Positions 1 to 7,094 are shown, counted from the first letter of the stretch. The stretch: 16,935 nucleotides of DNA from Alphaproteobacteria bacterium UBA6544 (GCA_002434595.1 DJKK01000336.1:1-16935); one strand, 5' to 3'. The notes: generated by a model not told the origin, from the letters alone. Program-made: numbers and translations.

Positions 1-103
1 ATATTTTTTTAGTAAAAAAATTTGGCGAAACTCTGGGTTTTCGATTGAACCCGCTGCGTGTACTGTGATGCAATTCCATACAAAGTGTTATGAGGATCGC
101 GCT

Positions 104-1477
104 ATGAGCCAGCTAGGCAATTCACCTGCAAGCCGGGATATCGCTTATGTTCTGCATGGTTACACGGATCATGAAGCCCACAAGGAGCAAGGTCCGCACA
201 TTCTGCAGGGCGGCAAAGGCATCTACGTCTACGATGATACCGGTAAGGAATTTATCGAAGGGATGGCCGGGCTTTGGTGCACGTCGCTTGGTTATGGCGA
301 AGAGCGCCTCGTAGAGGTCGCGACAGAGCAATTACGTAAGCTGGCGTATACGCACCTCTTTGCGGGAAAGAGCCACGATCCGGCAATCGATCTTGCAGAA
401 AGGCTGGTGGAAATGGCGCCGGTCCCGATGTCAAAGGTCTTCTTCAATAACTCCGGATCGGAGGGCAACGATACTGTCGTCAAGATGGTCTGGTACTATC
501 ACAATGCGATCGGTCGGCCAGAGAAGAAAAAGATTATCAGTCGGATAAAGGGTTATCATGGCGTCACCGTGGCCTCCGCGAGCCTGACCGGTCTGCCGAA
601 CAACCACCGCGATTTCGATCTGCCGATCGCCAATATCCTGCATACTTCCTGCCCGCATTACTATCGTTTCGGTGAGGAAGGGGAGAGTGAGGTAGAATTC
701 GCGACCCGCTGCGCCGCAGAGCTAGAAGCGATGATTCTGGAGGAAGGTCCAGATACCGTCGCTGCATTCATTGCCGAACCCGTCATGGGCGCTGGCGGCG
801 TTATCGTACCGCCGAAAACCTATTTCGAAAAAATACAGGCAGTTCTCAAAAAGTACGATGTCCTCTTTATCGCAGATGAGGTCATTTGCGGCTTTGGACG
901 CACCGGCAACATGTGGGGCTGCCAGACCTTTGACCTTCAGCCGGATATGATCACCTGCGCGAAGGCACTTTCGTCCGCCTATCTGCCAATATCGGCGGTT
1001 TTGATCAACGAGAAGGTCGCCGACGGTATCGTAGCCAACAGCGGCAAGATCGGAACATTGGGACATGGTTATACCTATATGGGACACCCTGTTGCCGCGG
1101 CGGTCGCGCTTGAAACGCTGAAGATATATGAAGAGCGTGATGTTATGGGTCATGTCACCGCGGTGGCGCCCCGTATGCAGCAGCGTCTTGCCAGCTACAG
1201 CAGCCACCCGTTGGTTGGCGAGGTACGTGGTGTCGGGCTAGTTGGTGCGCTGGAGTTAGTCAAGAACAAGGCGACGAAGGAGCCGTTCGAGCCGGCTGGT
1301 AAGGTTGGTGCCTATTTGGTTAACCGTGCGAAAGACCATGGGCTGATACTGCGAAACATTGTCGACTCCGTGGCATTTTCGCCACCGCTGATCATCTCGT
1401 CCGACGAACTCGATTCCGTCTTCGACCGTTTCGATAAGGCGCTCGAGGAGACGGCATCGTTTGCGGCGGGACTATAG
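104..1477 (+). CDS. Class III omega-aminotransferase (putrescine/omega-amino acid:pyruvate type)
   Basis: PLP-dependent fold-type I aminotransferase, predicted to move an amino group from an omega-amine or beta-amino acid (putrescine, beta-alanine or taurine type) to pyruvate in the cytoplasm. Visible landmarks are the N-terminal AGLWC segment, SGSEGNDTV (cofactor phosphate region), the GYHG turn, DEVICGFGRTG with the PLP-pyridine Asp near residue 258, the Schiff-base lysine near residue 287 in CAKALSSAY, and HGYTYMGHPVAAA. It aligns along its whole length with what I recall of Pseudomonas SpuC. I chose the ATG at 104 (457 aa) because GAGG lies 8 nt upstream; the in-frame ATG at 65 has no ribosome-binding site and adds 13 residues outside the family's usual N-terminus. 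The gene precedes hemA by 98 bp on the same strand, but hemA seems to have its own promoter. The exact amine donor cannot be read from sequence. Confidence 0.9.
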   Translation: MSQLGNSPASRDIAYVLHGYTDHEAHKEQGPHILQGGKGIYVYDDTGKEFIEGMAGLWCTSLGYGEERLVEVATEQLRKLAYTHLFAGKSHDPAIDLAERLVEMAPVPMSKVFFNNSGSEGNDTVVKMVWYYHNAIGRPEKKKIISRIKGYHGVTVASASLTGLPNNHRDFDLPIANILHTSCPHYYRFGEEGESEVEFATRCAAELEAMILEEGPDTVAAFIAEPVMGAGGVIVPPKTYFEKIQAVLKKYDVLFIADEVICGFGRTGNMWGCQTFDLQPDMITCAKALSSAYLPISAVLINEKVADGIVANSGKIGTLGHGYTYMGHPVAAAVALETLKIYEERDVMGHVTAVAPRMQQRLASYSSHPLVGEVRGVGLVGALELVKNKATKEPFEPAGKVGAYLVNRAKDHGLILRNIVDSVAFSPPLIISSDELDSVFDRFDKALEETASFAAGL

Positions 1478-1516
1478 GTCGCAGTGCCTTTCTGAGTGGA
1501 TGTGCTATCAGAGATA

Positions 1517-1530
1517 TTGATCTTTATCGA
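1517..1530 (+). promoter_or_regulatory. Candidate FNR/FixK (anaerobox) site upstream of hemA
   Basis: The 14-mer TTGATCTTTATCGA matches the FNR/FixK consensus TTGAT-N4-ATCAA at 9 of 10 defined bases. Its centre is 52 bp before the hemA ATG and about 39-41 bp before the start site implied by the -10-like hexamer at 1550-1555, which is close to the -41.5 position of class II FNR-activated promoters. FnrL control of hemA is known in Rhodobacter; its operation here is inferred. Confidence 0.5.
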
Positions 1531-1549
1531 GAATTCGTTAACCAAACTT

Positions 1550-1555
1550 TTTAAT
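1550..1555 (+). promoter_or_regulatory. Candidate -10 element of hemA promoter
   Basis: TTTAAT matches TATAAT at 5 of 6 bases. It predicts a transcript start near 1562-1564, leaving a leader of only about 12-14 nt that still holds the GGAG ribosome-binding site at 1566-1569. No good -35 hexamer stands upstream, as expected for an activator-dependent promoter whose activator covers that position. Confidence 0.4.
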
Positions 1556-1575
1556 GTTCCCGCTCGGAGACGGAG

Positions 1576-2784
1576 ATGGATTACGAGAAGTTTTTCGAGC
1601 AAAAGCTGAGCAACCTCCACGACGAAGGCCGCTACCGCATTTTTGCCGATCTCGAGCGTCAACGTGGCGGTACACACGCGGTTCATCGCGAAGGTGGGCA
1701 ACAGGCCGACGTTACCGTCTGGTGTTCGAACGATTACCTGGGAATGGGTCAGAATGAGGACGTGCTCGACGCAATGCGCGAGGCTCTCGATCTATGTGGC
1801 GCAGGCGCGGGGGGTACGCGCAATATTTCTGGTACGAACCACTATCACGTGATGCTCGAGCAACAGCTAGCTGACCTTCATGGTAAGGAAGCGGCGCTGA
1901 TCTTCACGTCCGGCTACGTCGCCAACGACACGACTTTGGCGACCATTGGGTCGATGATGCAGTGCATTATCTACTCCGACGCGTGGAACCATAATTCCAT
2001 GATCGAGGGTATCCGCCACGCCGATACGGAAAAGCGGATTTTCAAACACAATGACCCAGCCGATCTCGAACGGTTGATACAGTCAGACGATCCGAATCGT
2101 CCCAAGATGATCGTGTTCGAAAGCGTCTACTCGATGGACGGTGATGTTGGGCCGATCAAAGAGATTGTTGAGATCGCGGAGAAGTATAACGCCATCACTT
2201 TCCTTGACGAGGTTCACGCCGTGGGTATGTATGGAAAGGGTGGTGGTATCGCGGACCGGGAAGGCCTGATGGACCGCATTACGATTATCCAGGGGACATT
2301 AGCCAAAGGTTTCGGTGTGGTTGGCGGATATATCGCCGCCTCAGCGAACTTGATCGACGTTGTGCGTTCCTACGGACAGGGTTTTATTTTTACGACGGCG
2401 ATGCCCCCATCGGTCGCCGCCGGCGCACTTTGCAGTATCAAGTTGGTCCGAGGGGAGCACGGGGAGAAGCTGCGCGAACGTCATCAGGATCGAGCTGCAA
2501 AGCTTAAGGCGATGCTGGTTGCTGCTGGTATTCCCATCATGCCATCCGAAACCCACATCGTTCCCGTTCCAATCGGCGATCCTCGCCTGTGCAAACGGTC
2601 GAGCGATATCTTGATGGACCGATACGGCATTTACGTGCAGCCAATCAACTACCCGACCGTTCCGCGCGGGACGGAGAGGTTGCGTTTTACGCCCACGCCT
2701 TTGCATAGCGATGCGGATATGGACCGCCTGGTGCAGGCACTTCAGGAGGTGTGGAACTCACTCTCACTGGAGCGCGCAGCCTGA
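1576..2784 (+). CDS. hemA: 5-aminolevulinate synthase (Shemin pathway)
   Basis: Condenses glycine with succinyl-CoA to give 5-aminolevulinate, the first committed step of haem synthesis by the C4 route used by alphaproteobacteria. The 402-aa length and whole sequence follow the family: the N-terminal LHDEGRYRIFADLER, VWCSNDYLGMG, GAGAGGTRNISGTNHYH, the FESVYSMDGD and DEVHAVGMYG cofactor segments, the PLP lysine K244 in GTLAKGFGVVGGY, and the C-terminal YVQPINYPTVPRGTERLRFTP. The ATG at 1576 is preceded by GGAG at 1566-1569. The residues around the active lysine read A-K-G where R. capsulatus has G-K-A, a conservative change. The PadR-like gene follows after 45 bp. Control by an FNR-type protein is suggested by the 14-bp site at 1517-1530. 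Confidence 0.97.
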   Translation: MDYEKFFEQKLSNLHDEGRYRIFADLERQRGGTHAVHREGGQQADVTVWCSNDYLGMGQNEDVLDAMREALDLCGAGAGGTRNISGTNHYHVMLEQQLADLHGKEAALIFTSGYVANDTTLATIGSMMQCIIYSDAWNHNSMIEGIRHADTEKRIFKHNDPADLERLIQSDDPNRPKMIVFESVYSMDGDVGPIKEIVEIAEKYNAITFLDEVHAVGMYGKGGGIADREGLMDRITIIQGTLAKGFGVVGGYIAASANLIDVVRSYGQGFIFTTAMPPSVAAGALCSIKLVRGEHGEKLRERHQDRAAKLKAMLVAAGIPIMPSETHIVPVPIGDPRLCKRSSDILMDRYGIYVQPINYPTVPRGTERLRFTPTPLHSDADMDRLVQALQEVWNSLSLERAA

Positions 2785-2805
2785 ATTAGTGAATAGCGGT
2801 AATTC
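2783..2805. repeat. Inverted repeat upstream of the PadR-like gene (possible operator)
   Basis: The arms GAATTA (2783-2788) and TAATTC (2800-2805) are perfect complements around 11 nt. A second dyad, GTGAAT-N7-ATTCGC, overlaps it at 2790-2807. The repeat sits where a -35 region would lie relative to the TATAAG at 2817-2822, so a bound dimer could block the promoter. This is a candidate operator only; the sequence does not show which protein binds it. Confidence 0.3.
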
Positions 2806-2816
2806 GCGAAGTCGTG

Positions 2817-2822
2817 TATAAG
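2817..2822 (+). promoter_or_regulatory. Candidate -10 element giving a leaderless transcript
   Basis: TATAAG matches TATAAT at 5 of 6 bases and ends 7 nt before the ATG at 2830. Transcription would then start at or next to the A of the ATG. No Shine-Dalgarno sequence is present between the hexamer and the start codon (AGTTGCCCC). No convincing -35 box is visible. Confidence 0.4.
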
Positions 2823-2829
2823 TTGCCCC

Positions 2830-3360
2830 ATGTACCGCGATAATACACTCATCCCGACGGAAGCGATCCGGCTGGCGGCCCTCGGCGCATTGATAGAGGG
2901 TGATCGCCGCTATGCCTTTCTGGCACGTGAAATTCGTGGATTCGTTGCCCGTGTTGCGGGTCCGTCGCTCGACCTTCTCGGCACTTCCCTCGAAGTGATG
3001 GGTTACGAAGGACTGGCGACGCTTGAAGATACCGAGGGCGAGGGTGGCGCTCTCCTGCGCATCACCGACGAAGGCCGGCGCCAGTTCGTCACATTAATGA
3101 CGTCGGGCGTGCGCGCGCCCGTCAACGACGTATCTAAACTGGTCATCGCCCTCAAGATGCGGTTCCTCGATTTGCTGGGAGAAGACGACCGGCTGGATCA
3201 GATTGATTTGATGCGCGAGATGAGCGAAGGCGAAGCTGCGCGTCTGCGAGACCTTAGGCATGAAAACGAGACTGGCGGTTTCTCGTCATGGCTCACCTTC
3301 GAGATCGAGCAATTAGAAAGCCGCATTTCGTGGCTGGATGAACTCGCGACAAAGTACTAG
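2830..3360 (+). CDS. PadR-like winged-helix transcriptional regulator (probable)
   Basis: A 176-aa protein with the two-part layout of small PadR regulators. Residues of about 8-90 resemble a winged helix: an IPTEAIRLAALGALIEGDRRYAFLA start like the 'LAILGLLAEGPRHGYE' helix, a recognition-helix region around GPSLDLLGTSLEVMGYEGLA, and a wing ending in RITDEGRRQF. Residues of about 100-176 are helical and charged, with LKMRFLDLL and EIEQLESRISWLDEL resembling the PadR C-terminal dimerisation helices. The family match is by pattern, and the usual PSxGSxYPxL segment is not conserved, so it is a divergent member. The start at 2830 has no ribosome-binding site, while a -10-like hexamer lies 7 nt upstream, which suggests a leaderless mRNA. 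It follows hemA by 45 bp on the same strand and could regulate itself or hemA; the target is unknown. Confidence 0.6.
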   Translation: MYRDNTLIPTEAIRLAALGALIEGDRRYAFLAREIRGFVARVAGPSLDLLGTSLEVMGYEGLATLEDTEGEGGALLRITDEGRRQFVTLMTSGVRAPVNDVSKLVIALKMRFLDLLGEDDRLDQIDLMREMSEGEAARLRDLRHENETGGFSSWLTFEIEQLESRISWLDELATKY

Positions 3361-3416
3361 GCGCATCAAAGCTATATCTTAAGCCAATTCAGTTGATGTT
3401 GTTTCCTGCGGCGTAG

Positions 3417-3440
3417 GCGCATGTATGAACAAACGTGCGC
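3417..3440. terminator. Hairpin between convergent PadR-like and HAD genes
   Basis: GCGCATGT (3417-3424) pairs with ACGTGCGC (3433-3440) over 8 bp, one of them a G-U wobble on the plus-strand transcript, around an 8-nt loop. It begins one base after the stop of the minus-strand HAD gene and 56 bp after the plus-strand PadR-like stop, the place for a shared terminator. Neither strand has a U-run behind it, so it would be a weak or Rho-assisted terminator, or only an mRNA 3' stabiliser. Confidence 0.35.
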
Positions 3441-3441
3441 G

Positions 3442-4068
3442 TTACGGATTCTCAGCGATATTGAGAGATGCGAGATCTCGACGTAGTCCCGAGGCTGTTT
3501 CGAAAACGACCGCTTGAAATCCCACGGCGCGGGCCGCTTCAACGTTCTTTGGGCCGTCGTCGATAAACAGCGTAGTAGTTGGTGTGACGCCAAACCGGTC
3601 TCGGGCAAGCTCGAAAATGGCGGTGTCCGGTTTCGCCATTCCCACATGTCCGGAGATAATCACGTCATCGAAGTATTTGAGGAAATCGAAATCACTTGCG
3701 ACCCGTGCCCAGGTCTCACCAGCCCAGTTCGACAAGACGTAAAGTGGAAACCCGGCGCTATGCAGCTCCCGCACGATATCCAGTGTGCAATCGAAGAGGC
3801 CGCGAATGGTTTCCGGCCAACGGTCAACGTAGACCTGCATTTCAGTGGCGTATTCCGGGTACATGCGACTGCGATCTTCGATCGCTTTTGAAAGCGGGTA
3901 ACCGCTGTCGACTTCGCGGAACCATTCGAGGTCCAGCACTTCGTTGACAAGGAACTTCAGGCGATCTTCGTCCTGTGAAATTTGATGGAGAAGATAGCGG
4001 GGATCCCAATCAACGATCACTTTGCCGAGGTCAAAGATATACGCGTTTATCGGTTGGCAGTCGCTCAT
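3442..4068 (-). CDS. HAD-superfamily hydrolase, YihX-like
   Basis: A 208-aa haloacid dehalogenase-type hydrolase, cytoplasmic. The four HAD motifs are visible: motif I FDLGKVIVD with nucleophile D13, motif II LSN with S113, motif III lysine K146 in GMAKPD, and motif IV FIDD with D170-D171. The helical cap of about 80 residues lies between motifs I and II (subclass I). In motif I the general-acid Asp two residues after the nucleophile is Gly15, as in E. coli YihX (FDLGNVIVD), a sugar-phosphate phosphatase, so a phosphatase acting on a small phosphorylated metabolite is the best guess. It stands alone, 208 bp behind the GGT-like gene on the same strand. The 208-bp gap holds no gene I can support, only a 5-bp inverted repeat TCCGG/CCGGA at 4082-4105. 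Confidence 0.85.
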   Translation of the reverse strand: MSDCQPINAYIFDLGKVIVDWDPRYLLHQISQDEDRLKFLVNEVLDLEWFREVDSGYPLSKAIEDRSRMYPEYATEMQVYVDRWPETIRGLFDCTLDIVRELHSAGFPLYVLSNWAGETWARVASDFDFLKYFDDVIISGHVGMAKPDTAIFELARDRFGVTPTTTLFIDDGPKNVEAARAVGFQAVVFETASGLRRDLASLNIAENP

Positions 4069-4276
4069 GTCTGAATGATCGTCCGGTGGTTTTTAATTGG
4101 CCGGAGAAGAAAGACATTATTCGCTGATTTGCAAGGGACGGCTGCTCGTAATGAACGAAATGTCCTGCGTCCTCGTCGAATGACGGTAAGCTCGAAAGAG
4201 GCTGACGCCTGATCAGTCATGCCGCACGCATATCTTGAAATTCCCGTTATCCCGCGAGCTGTCTAGGACCGCGCGT

Positions 4277-5854
4277 TTAGGCGCCAGCTGCACCCGACAT
4301 CGGAAACTTCGGATAGGATTGCGCGACCTTGGTATCGGCGAGGTCGGCGACGCCGTTCGGGCAAGCGAAATTGCTCGGAAATACGGAGTCCTCAACCGGG
4401 ACAACAGGCAAGACATCCGACACGGCATCCACGACTTCCTGTGGCAATCGCGTGTCTACATTCGCAGTTTCACCACCACTGACATCGATGCGCGGGTGAT
4501 GGATAGCCTCCGGCAGGTTTAACTTGCAATCGACCATTAGCGAGAGGTTCTGCATGACCGCGGGCATAATCCTGCGGCCACCGGAAGCGCCGAGTGCGAA
4601 GTCGAAACCGTCTTTGCGAAGTACAACGGCCGGGCACATGTTGCATAAGGGACGTTTTCCGCCGGCCATGGAGTTCGGTTGGTCGGGCCGCGTGTCGAAC
4701 CACATGATACCGTTATTCATGAGAATGCCTGTTGATGGAAACACGACCTTGCTGCCGAACGCACTCAACAAGGTCTGGGTCAACGTGACCATATTGCCAT
4801 CACCATCGATCGTCGTGAGATGGGTGGTACAGGCTGGGTCACGGGCGTCGTCCGCATCACCCATCGTTTCGAGGCGCCGTTCGTACGCGGCTTTCAATGC
4901 AGCGGCGTAGGCCTTGTAAGAATCCGGTGTCGGTGAGCCATCACGTACCGTGATGGCTCCATCGATACTGCTGAGCACGCTCAACATCGTGGGGCCGGCG
5001 GTCAACCCGGGCGCGGCAAAGACGGAAGCGCCATTGTATTCCATTTCCAACGGATCGCGTTCAAGAGCCTCTACGGCAGCAAGATCGTCGGCGGCGATCC
5101 GGCTGCCGCCAGCCGCGGCATCGGCCACAAGATTTTCCGCGAGAGCCCCCTCGTAAAAATCTTGAGCGCCGGCTTCTGCCAGTCGCTTTAGAGTTGCGGA
5201 AAGGTTACCCATTCCGCGGCGTGGAATAGGCTTTCCCTGAACCGCTATGGGCGCTGCCAATCCGTCTTCGAGATAGACCTCGCTTGACGGCCCGAACTGA
5301 CGCAGTTCTTTCGCTGCGGCCGAAATCCGTAACGTCGCGAACCAGTTTACGGGAAGGCCGCCTGCCGCGAGTTCGACCGCTGGAGCGATTAAGTCGCCCC
5401 AGGATTTCGTTGCAAAGCGTTCATGTGCCAGCGCCATGCCGGCGACCTGTGTCGGAACAGCGATCGAGTGATAACCGTAAACGTTCCGGTCTTCATGGAC
5501 GGCAGGCCATTGGAACAGATCGCCCGCGCCTTCGCCCTCGACGAGAGGGTAGTCCGCAGGATCGAGACGTTTTGGCGCTACCATGCCGAAGTCGATAACG
5601 CGGACGCATTTTTCCTTGGCAAGGTAAACGAGCATATAGCCACCGCCGCCGAGGCCGCTCATCCAGGGTTCGACAACGGATACCGCGAAGGATGTGGCGA
5701 TAGCCGCATCAACGGCATTGCCACCATCGCGTAATACAGCCGCGCCGACCGCAGCGGCCGTTGCATTTTGGCTCGCCACCGCACCACCGGGGCTCTTCGC
5801 CTCCAGTTTGCGCAGCGACCAATTCTCTGAAAATTCGGGTCCGAAGTCGGCCAT
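4277..5854 (-). CDS. Gamma-glutamyltranspeptidase-like Ntn hydrolase with altered substrate pocket
   Basis: A 525-aa member of the gamma-glutamyltranspeptidase fold, expected to cleave itself into large and small subunits. The N-terminal SQNATAAAVGAAVLRDGGNAVDAAIA and GLGGGGYMLV are typical, and the catalytic Thr that would start the small subunit is T343 in TTHLTTIDGDGNMV. The oxyanion glycines are kept (GASGGRRI, 422-429). The residues that hold the gamma-glutamyl group in E. coli GGT are not: R114 is G90 (DFGMVAP), N411 is L363, D433 is W385, and S462-S463 are C404-N405. The substrate is therefore probably not glutathione. No signal peptide is visible, unlike periplasmic E. coli GGT. The start lacks a ribosome-binding site and lies 16 bp behind the cytochrome gene, which suggests co-transcription. 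Confidence 0.88.
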   Translation of the reverse strand: MADFGPEFSENWSLRKLEAKSPGGAVASQNATAAAVGAAVLRDGGNAVDAAIATSFAVSVVEPWMSGLGGGGYMLVYLAKEKCVRVIDFGMVAPKRLDPADYPLVEGEGAGDLFQWPAVHEDRNVYGYHSIAVPTQVAGMALAHERFATKSWGDLIAPAVELAAGGLPVNWFATLRISAAAKELRQFGPSSEVYLEDGLAAPIAVQGKPIPRRGMGNLSATLKRLAEAGAQDFYEGALAENLVADAAAGGSRIAADDLAAVEALERDPLEMEYNGASVFAAPGLTAGPTMLSVLSSIDGAITVRDGSPTPDSYKAYAAALKAAYERRLETMGDADDARDPACTTHLTTIDGDGNMVTLTQTLLSAFGSKVVFPSTGILMNNGIMWFDTRPDQPNSMAGGKRPLCNMCPAVVLRKDGFDFALGASGGRRIMPAVMQNLSLMVDCKLNLPEAIHHPRIDVSGGETANVDTRLPQEVVDAVSDVLPVVPVEDSVFPSNFACPNGVADLADTKVAQSYPKFPMSGAAGA

Positions 5855-5870
5855 GGTTGTTAATGGACGG

Positions 5871-6245
5871 TTAGTTTGACGCCTTCTTGAGATAGGCGAT
5901 CAGGTTGTCCATATCCTTTTTCTTCTTGATGCCAGCAAAAGACATACGGGTTCCTTTGAGGAATGCACGTGGCTTCTTGAGATATTTTCTTAGAGTCTCC
6001 TCGTCCCAGGTCAAGCCGGAATTCCTCATAGCTTTCGAATACTTGAACTTTGGCTCAATCGCGGCCTTACGTCCCATAATACTATGGAGCGACGGACCGA
6101 CCTTGTTCTTTCCTGCCTTTAGGGCATGGCAAGCTTTACAATTATTATAGACCCTTTTTCCCTTTTTGGCATCTGCTGAACCCGCAGTTACAGCAGCAGG
6201 TGTAAGGGCGATAAAAGCGGTGGCGGCAATTCGGAAAATCTTCAT
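5871..6245 (-). CDS. Small monohaem cytochrome c, class I, periplasmic
   Basis: A 124-aa soluble electron carrier. Residues 1-21 form a Sec signal peptide (basic MKIFR, hydrophobic core, probable cut near VTA-G). The haem is attached at C36-K-A-C39-H40, with H40 as proximal ligand, and M101 in GTRMSFAG is the likely distal ligand. GPSLHSIMGRKA and LRKYLKKP are typical of cytochrome c2/c550 proteins, and the length is normal for a short class I form. The mature part is strongly basic: 21 of about 103 residues are lysine, including a KKKK run at 107-110. A GAGG ribosome-binding site lies 8 nt before the ATG. The GGT-like gene begins 16 bp after the stop; queC ends 114 bp upstream. The redox partner cannot be read from the window. 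Confidence 0.95.
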   Translation of the reverse strand: MKIFRIAATAFIALTPAAVTAGSADAKKGKRVYNNCKACHALKAGKNKVGPSLHSIMGRKAAIEPKFKYSKAMRNSGLTWDEETLRKYLKKPRAFLKGTRMSFAGIKKKKDMDNLIAYLKKASN

Positions 6246-6272
6246 GCAGGTCCTCTTCCGATTGATGGGGCG

Positions 6273-6287
6273 CTCTAGCCGCTAGAG
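6273..6287. repeat. Inverted repeat in the cytochrome c leader region
   Basis: CTCTAG (6273-6278) and CTAGAG (6282-6287) are perfect complements around CCG. The element lies 28-42 nt upstream of the cytochrome c ATG on the minus strand, in the probable leader or promoter. It could be a short mRNA hairpin or an operator; no U-run follows it. Confidence 0.4.
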
Positions 6288-6329
6288 GTATGGATCCGAA
6301 TAAAGAGCCGCAAGACGAAACCGCGGGTG

Positions 6330-6345
6330 CGGCGATATATCGCCG
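6330..6345. repeat. Perfect 16-bp palindrome between queC and cytochrome c
   Basis: CGGCGATATATCGCCG reads the same on both strands. It begins 14 bp after the queC stop on the minus strand. As RNA it could fold into a 6-bp stem with a TATA loop, but the T-run (6346-6354 region) precedes rather than follows it in the queC direction, so it is not a standard terminator. A dimeric regulator's site upstream of the cytochrome c gene is the alternative. Confidence 0.5.
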
Positions 6346-6359
6346 TGAAAAAATAGTCT

Positions 6360-7094
6360 TCAGCTGAGGGTAGGGTCGGCGATACCGGCGTCGGCAAATC
6401 CCTTTGCACGGAGACCGCAGGAATCGCACCTTCCGCACGGTTTATCGCCGCTGTCGTAACAGCTCCAGGTAACATCGAGCGGTGCGTTCAGATCAAAGGC
6501 GAGGCGGACAATGTCGGCTTTTGTCAGCGCGATCAGGGGGGTCGCAATCGAGAAGGGGATATTGTATTGCGTGCCAATTTTACTGCCGAGACGAAGACCC
6601 TCGGCAATTGTCTCATAGTATTCTGGACGGCAATCCGGATAGCCGCTGTAGTCTATCGCGTTTGCGGCGATGACAAGAGTTGCCTCGAGTTTCCCGGGAT
6701 CGATTCGATCCTCCTCGATGGCACGCAACGCGGCACTCTCCAGCCATGCGGCACCCATCGTAAGAAAGAATGTATTACGCAAAGGGACATAGGTGGATGG
6801 GATATCGTCCGCCATTTCGGAAATATCGCGTTCGGTCGGCATGGGAATTCTGTTGGGATTGGTCAGGGCGGAATGCGCCGCAAGATCACGATAAAATGAG
6901 ACATCCACTGTGTTGTGGGCTAGACGAAGTCGCTTTGCGACCGCCGTTGCGGCGGCAAGTTCACGTCGATGCGTCTGCCCATAATCGAAACTGATCGCTC
7001 TGACCGTCATCCCATCGGCAATCGCCCATGCGGCAGCCGTCGTTGAGTCGAGTCCGCCGGAGAGTAAGACCAATCCAATTCGCTTTTGCGTCAT
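6360..7094 (-). CDS. queC: 7-cyano-7-deazaguanine synthase
   Basis: Converts 7-carboxy-7-deazaguanine to preQ0 with ATP and ammonia, a step on the way to queuosine in tRNA. The 244-aa length is normal. The ATP-pyrophosphatase P-loop is SGGLDS at residues 12-17, followed by the SFDYGQTHRREL segment. The zinc site is formed by C212, C220, C223 and C226 (CX7CX2CX2C) in CYDSGDKPCGRCDSC. The ATG at 7094 has AGGA 8 nt upstream. No queD, queE or queF lies in the window, so the pathway genes are dispersed. The gene diverges from amt across 200 bp. I looked for a preQ1 riboswitch in its leader and saw none that I could support. Confidence 0.97.
   Translation of the reverse strand: MTQKRIGLVLLSGGLDSTTAAAWAIADGMTVRAISFDYGQTHRRELAAATAVAKRLRLAHNTVDVSFYRDLAAHSALTNPNRIPMPTERDISEMADDIPSTYVPLRNTFFLTMGAAWLESAALRAIEEDRIDPGKLEATLVIAANAIDYSGYPDCRPEYYETIAEGLRLGSKIGTQYNIPFSIATPLIALTKADIVRLAFDLNAPLDVTWSCYDSGDKPCGRCDSCGLRAKGFADAGIADPTLS

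Noticed and set aside
722..1207. Minus-strand 161-codon open frame inside the aminotransferase gene
   Set aside because: Lies wholly antisense to a gene with full family conservation; no recognisable domain or start signal.
4235..4910. Plus-strand open frames at 4235-4522 and 4524-4910 opposite the GGT-like gene
   Set aside because: Low-complexity antisense shadows of a conserved coding frame.
6328..6354. Rho-independent terminator after queC formed by the 16-bp palindrome
   Set aside because: The T-run precedes the hairpin in the queC transcript instead of following it.
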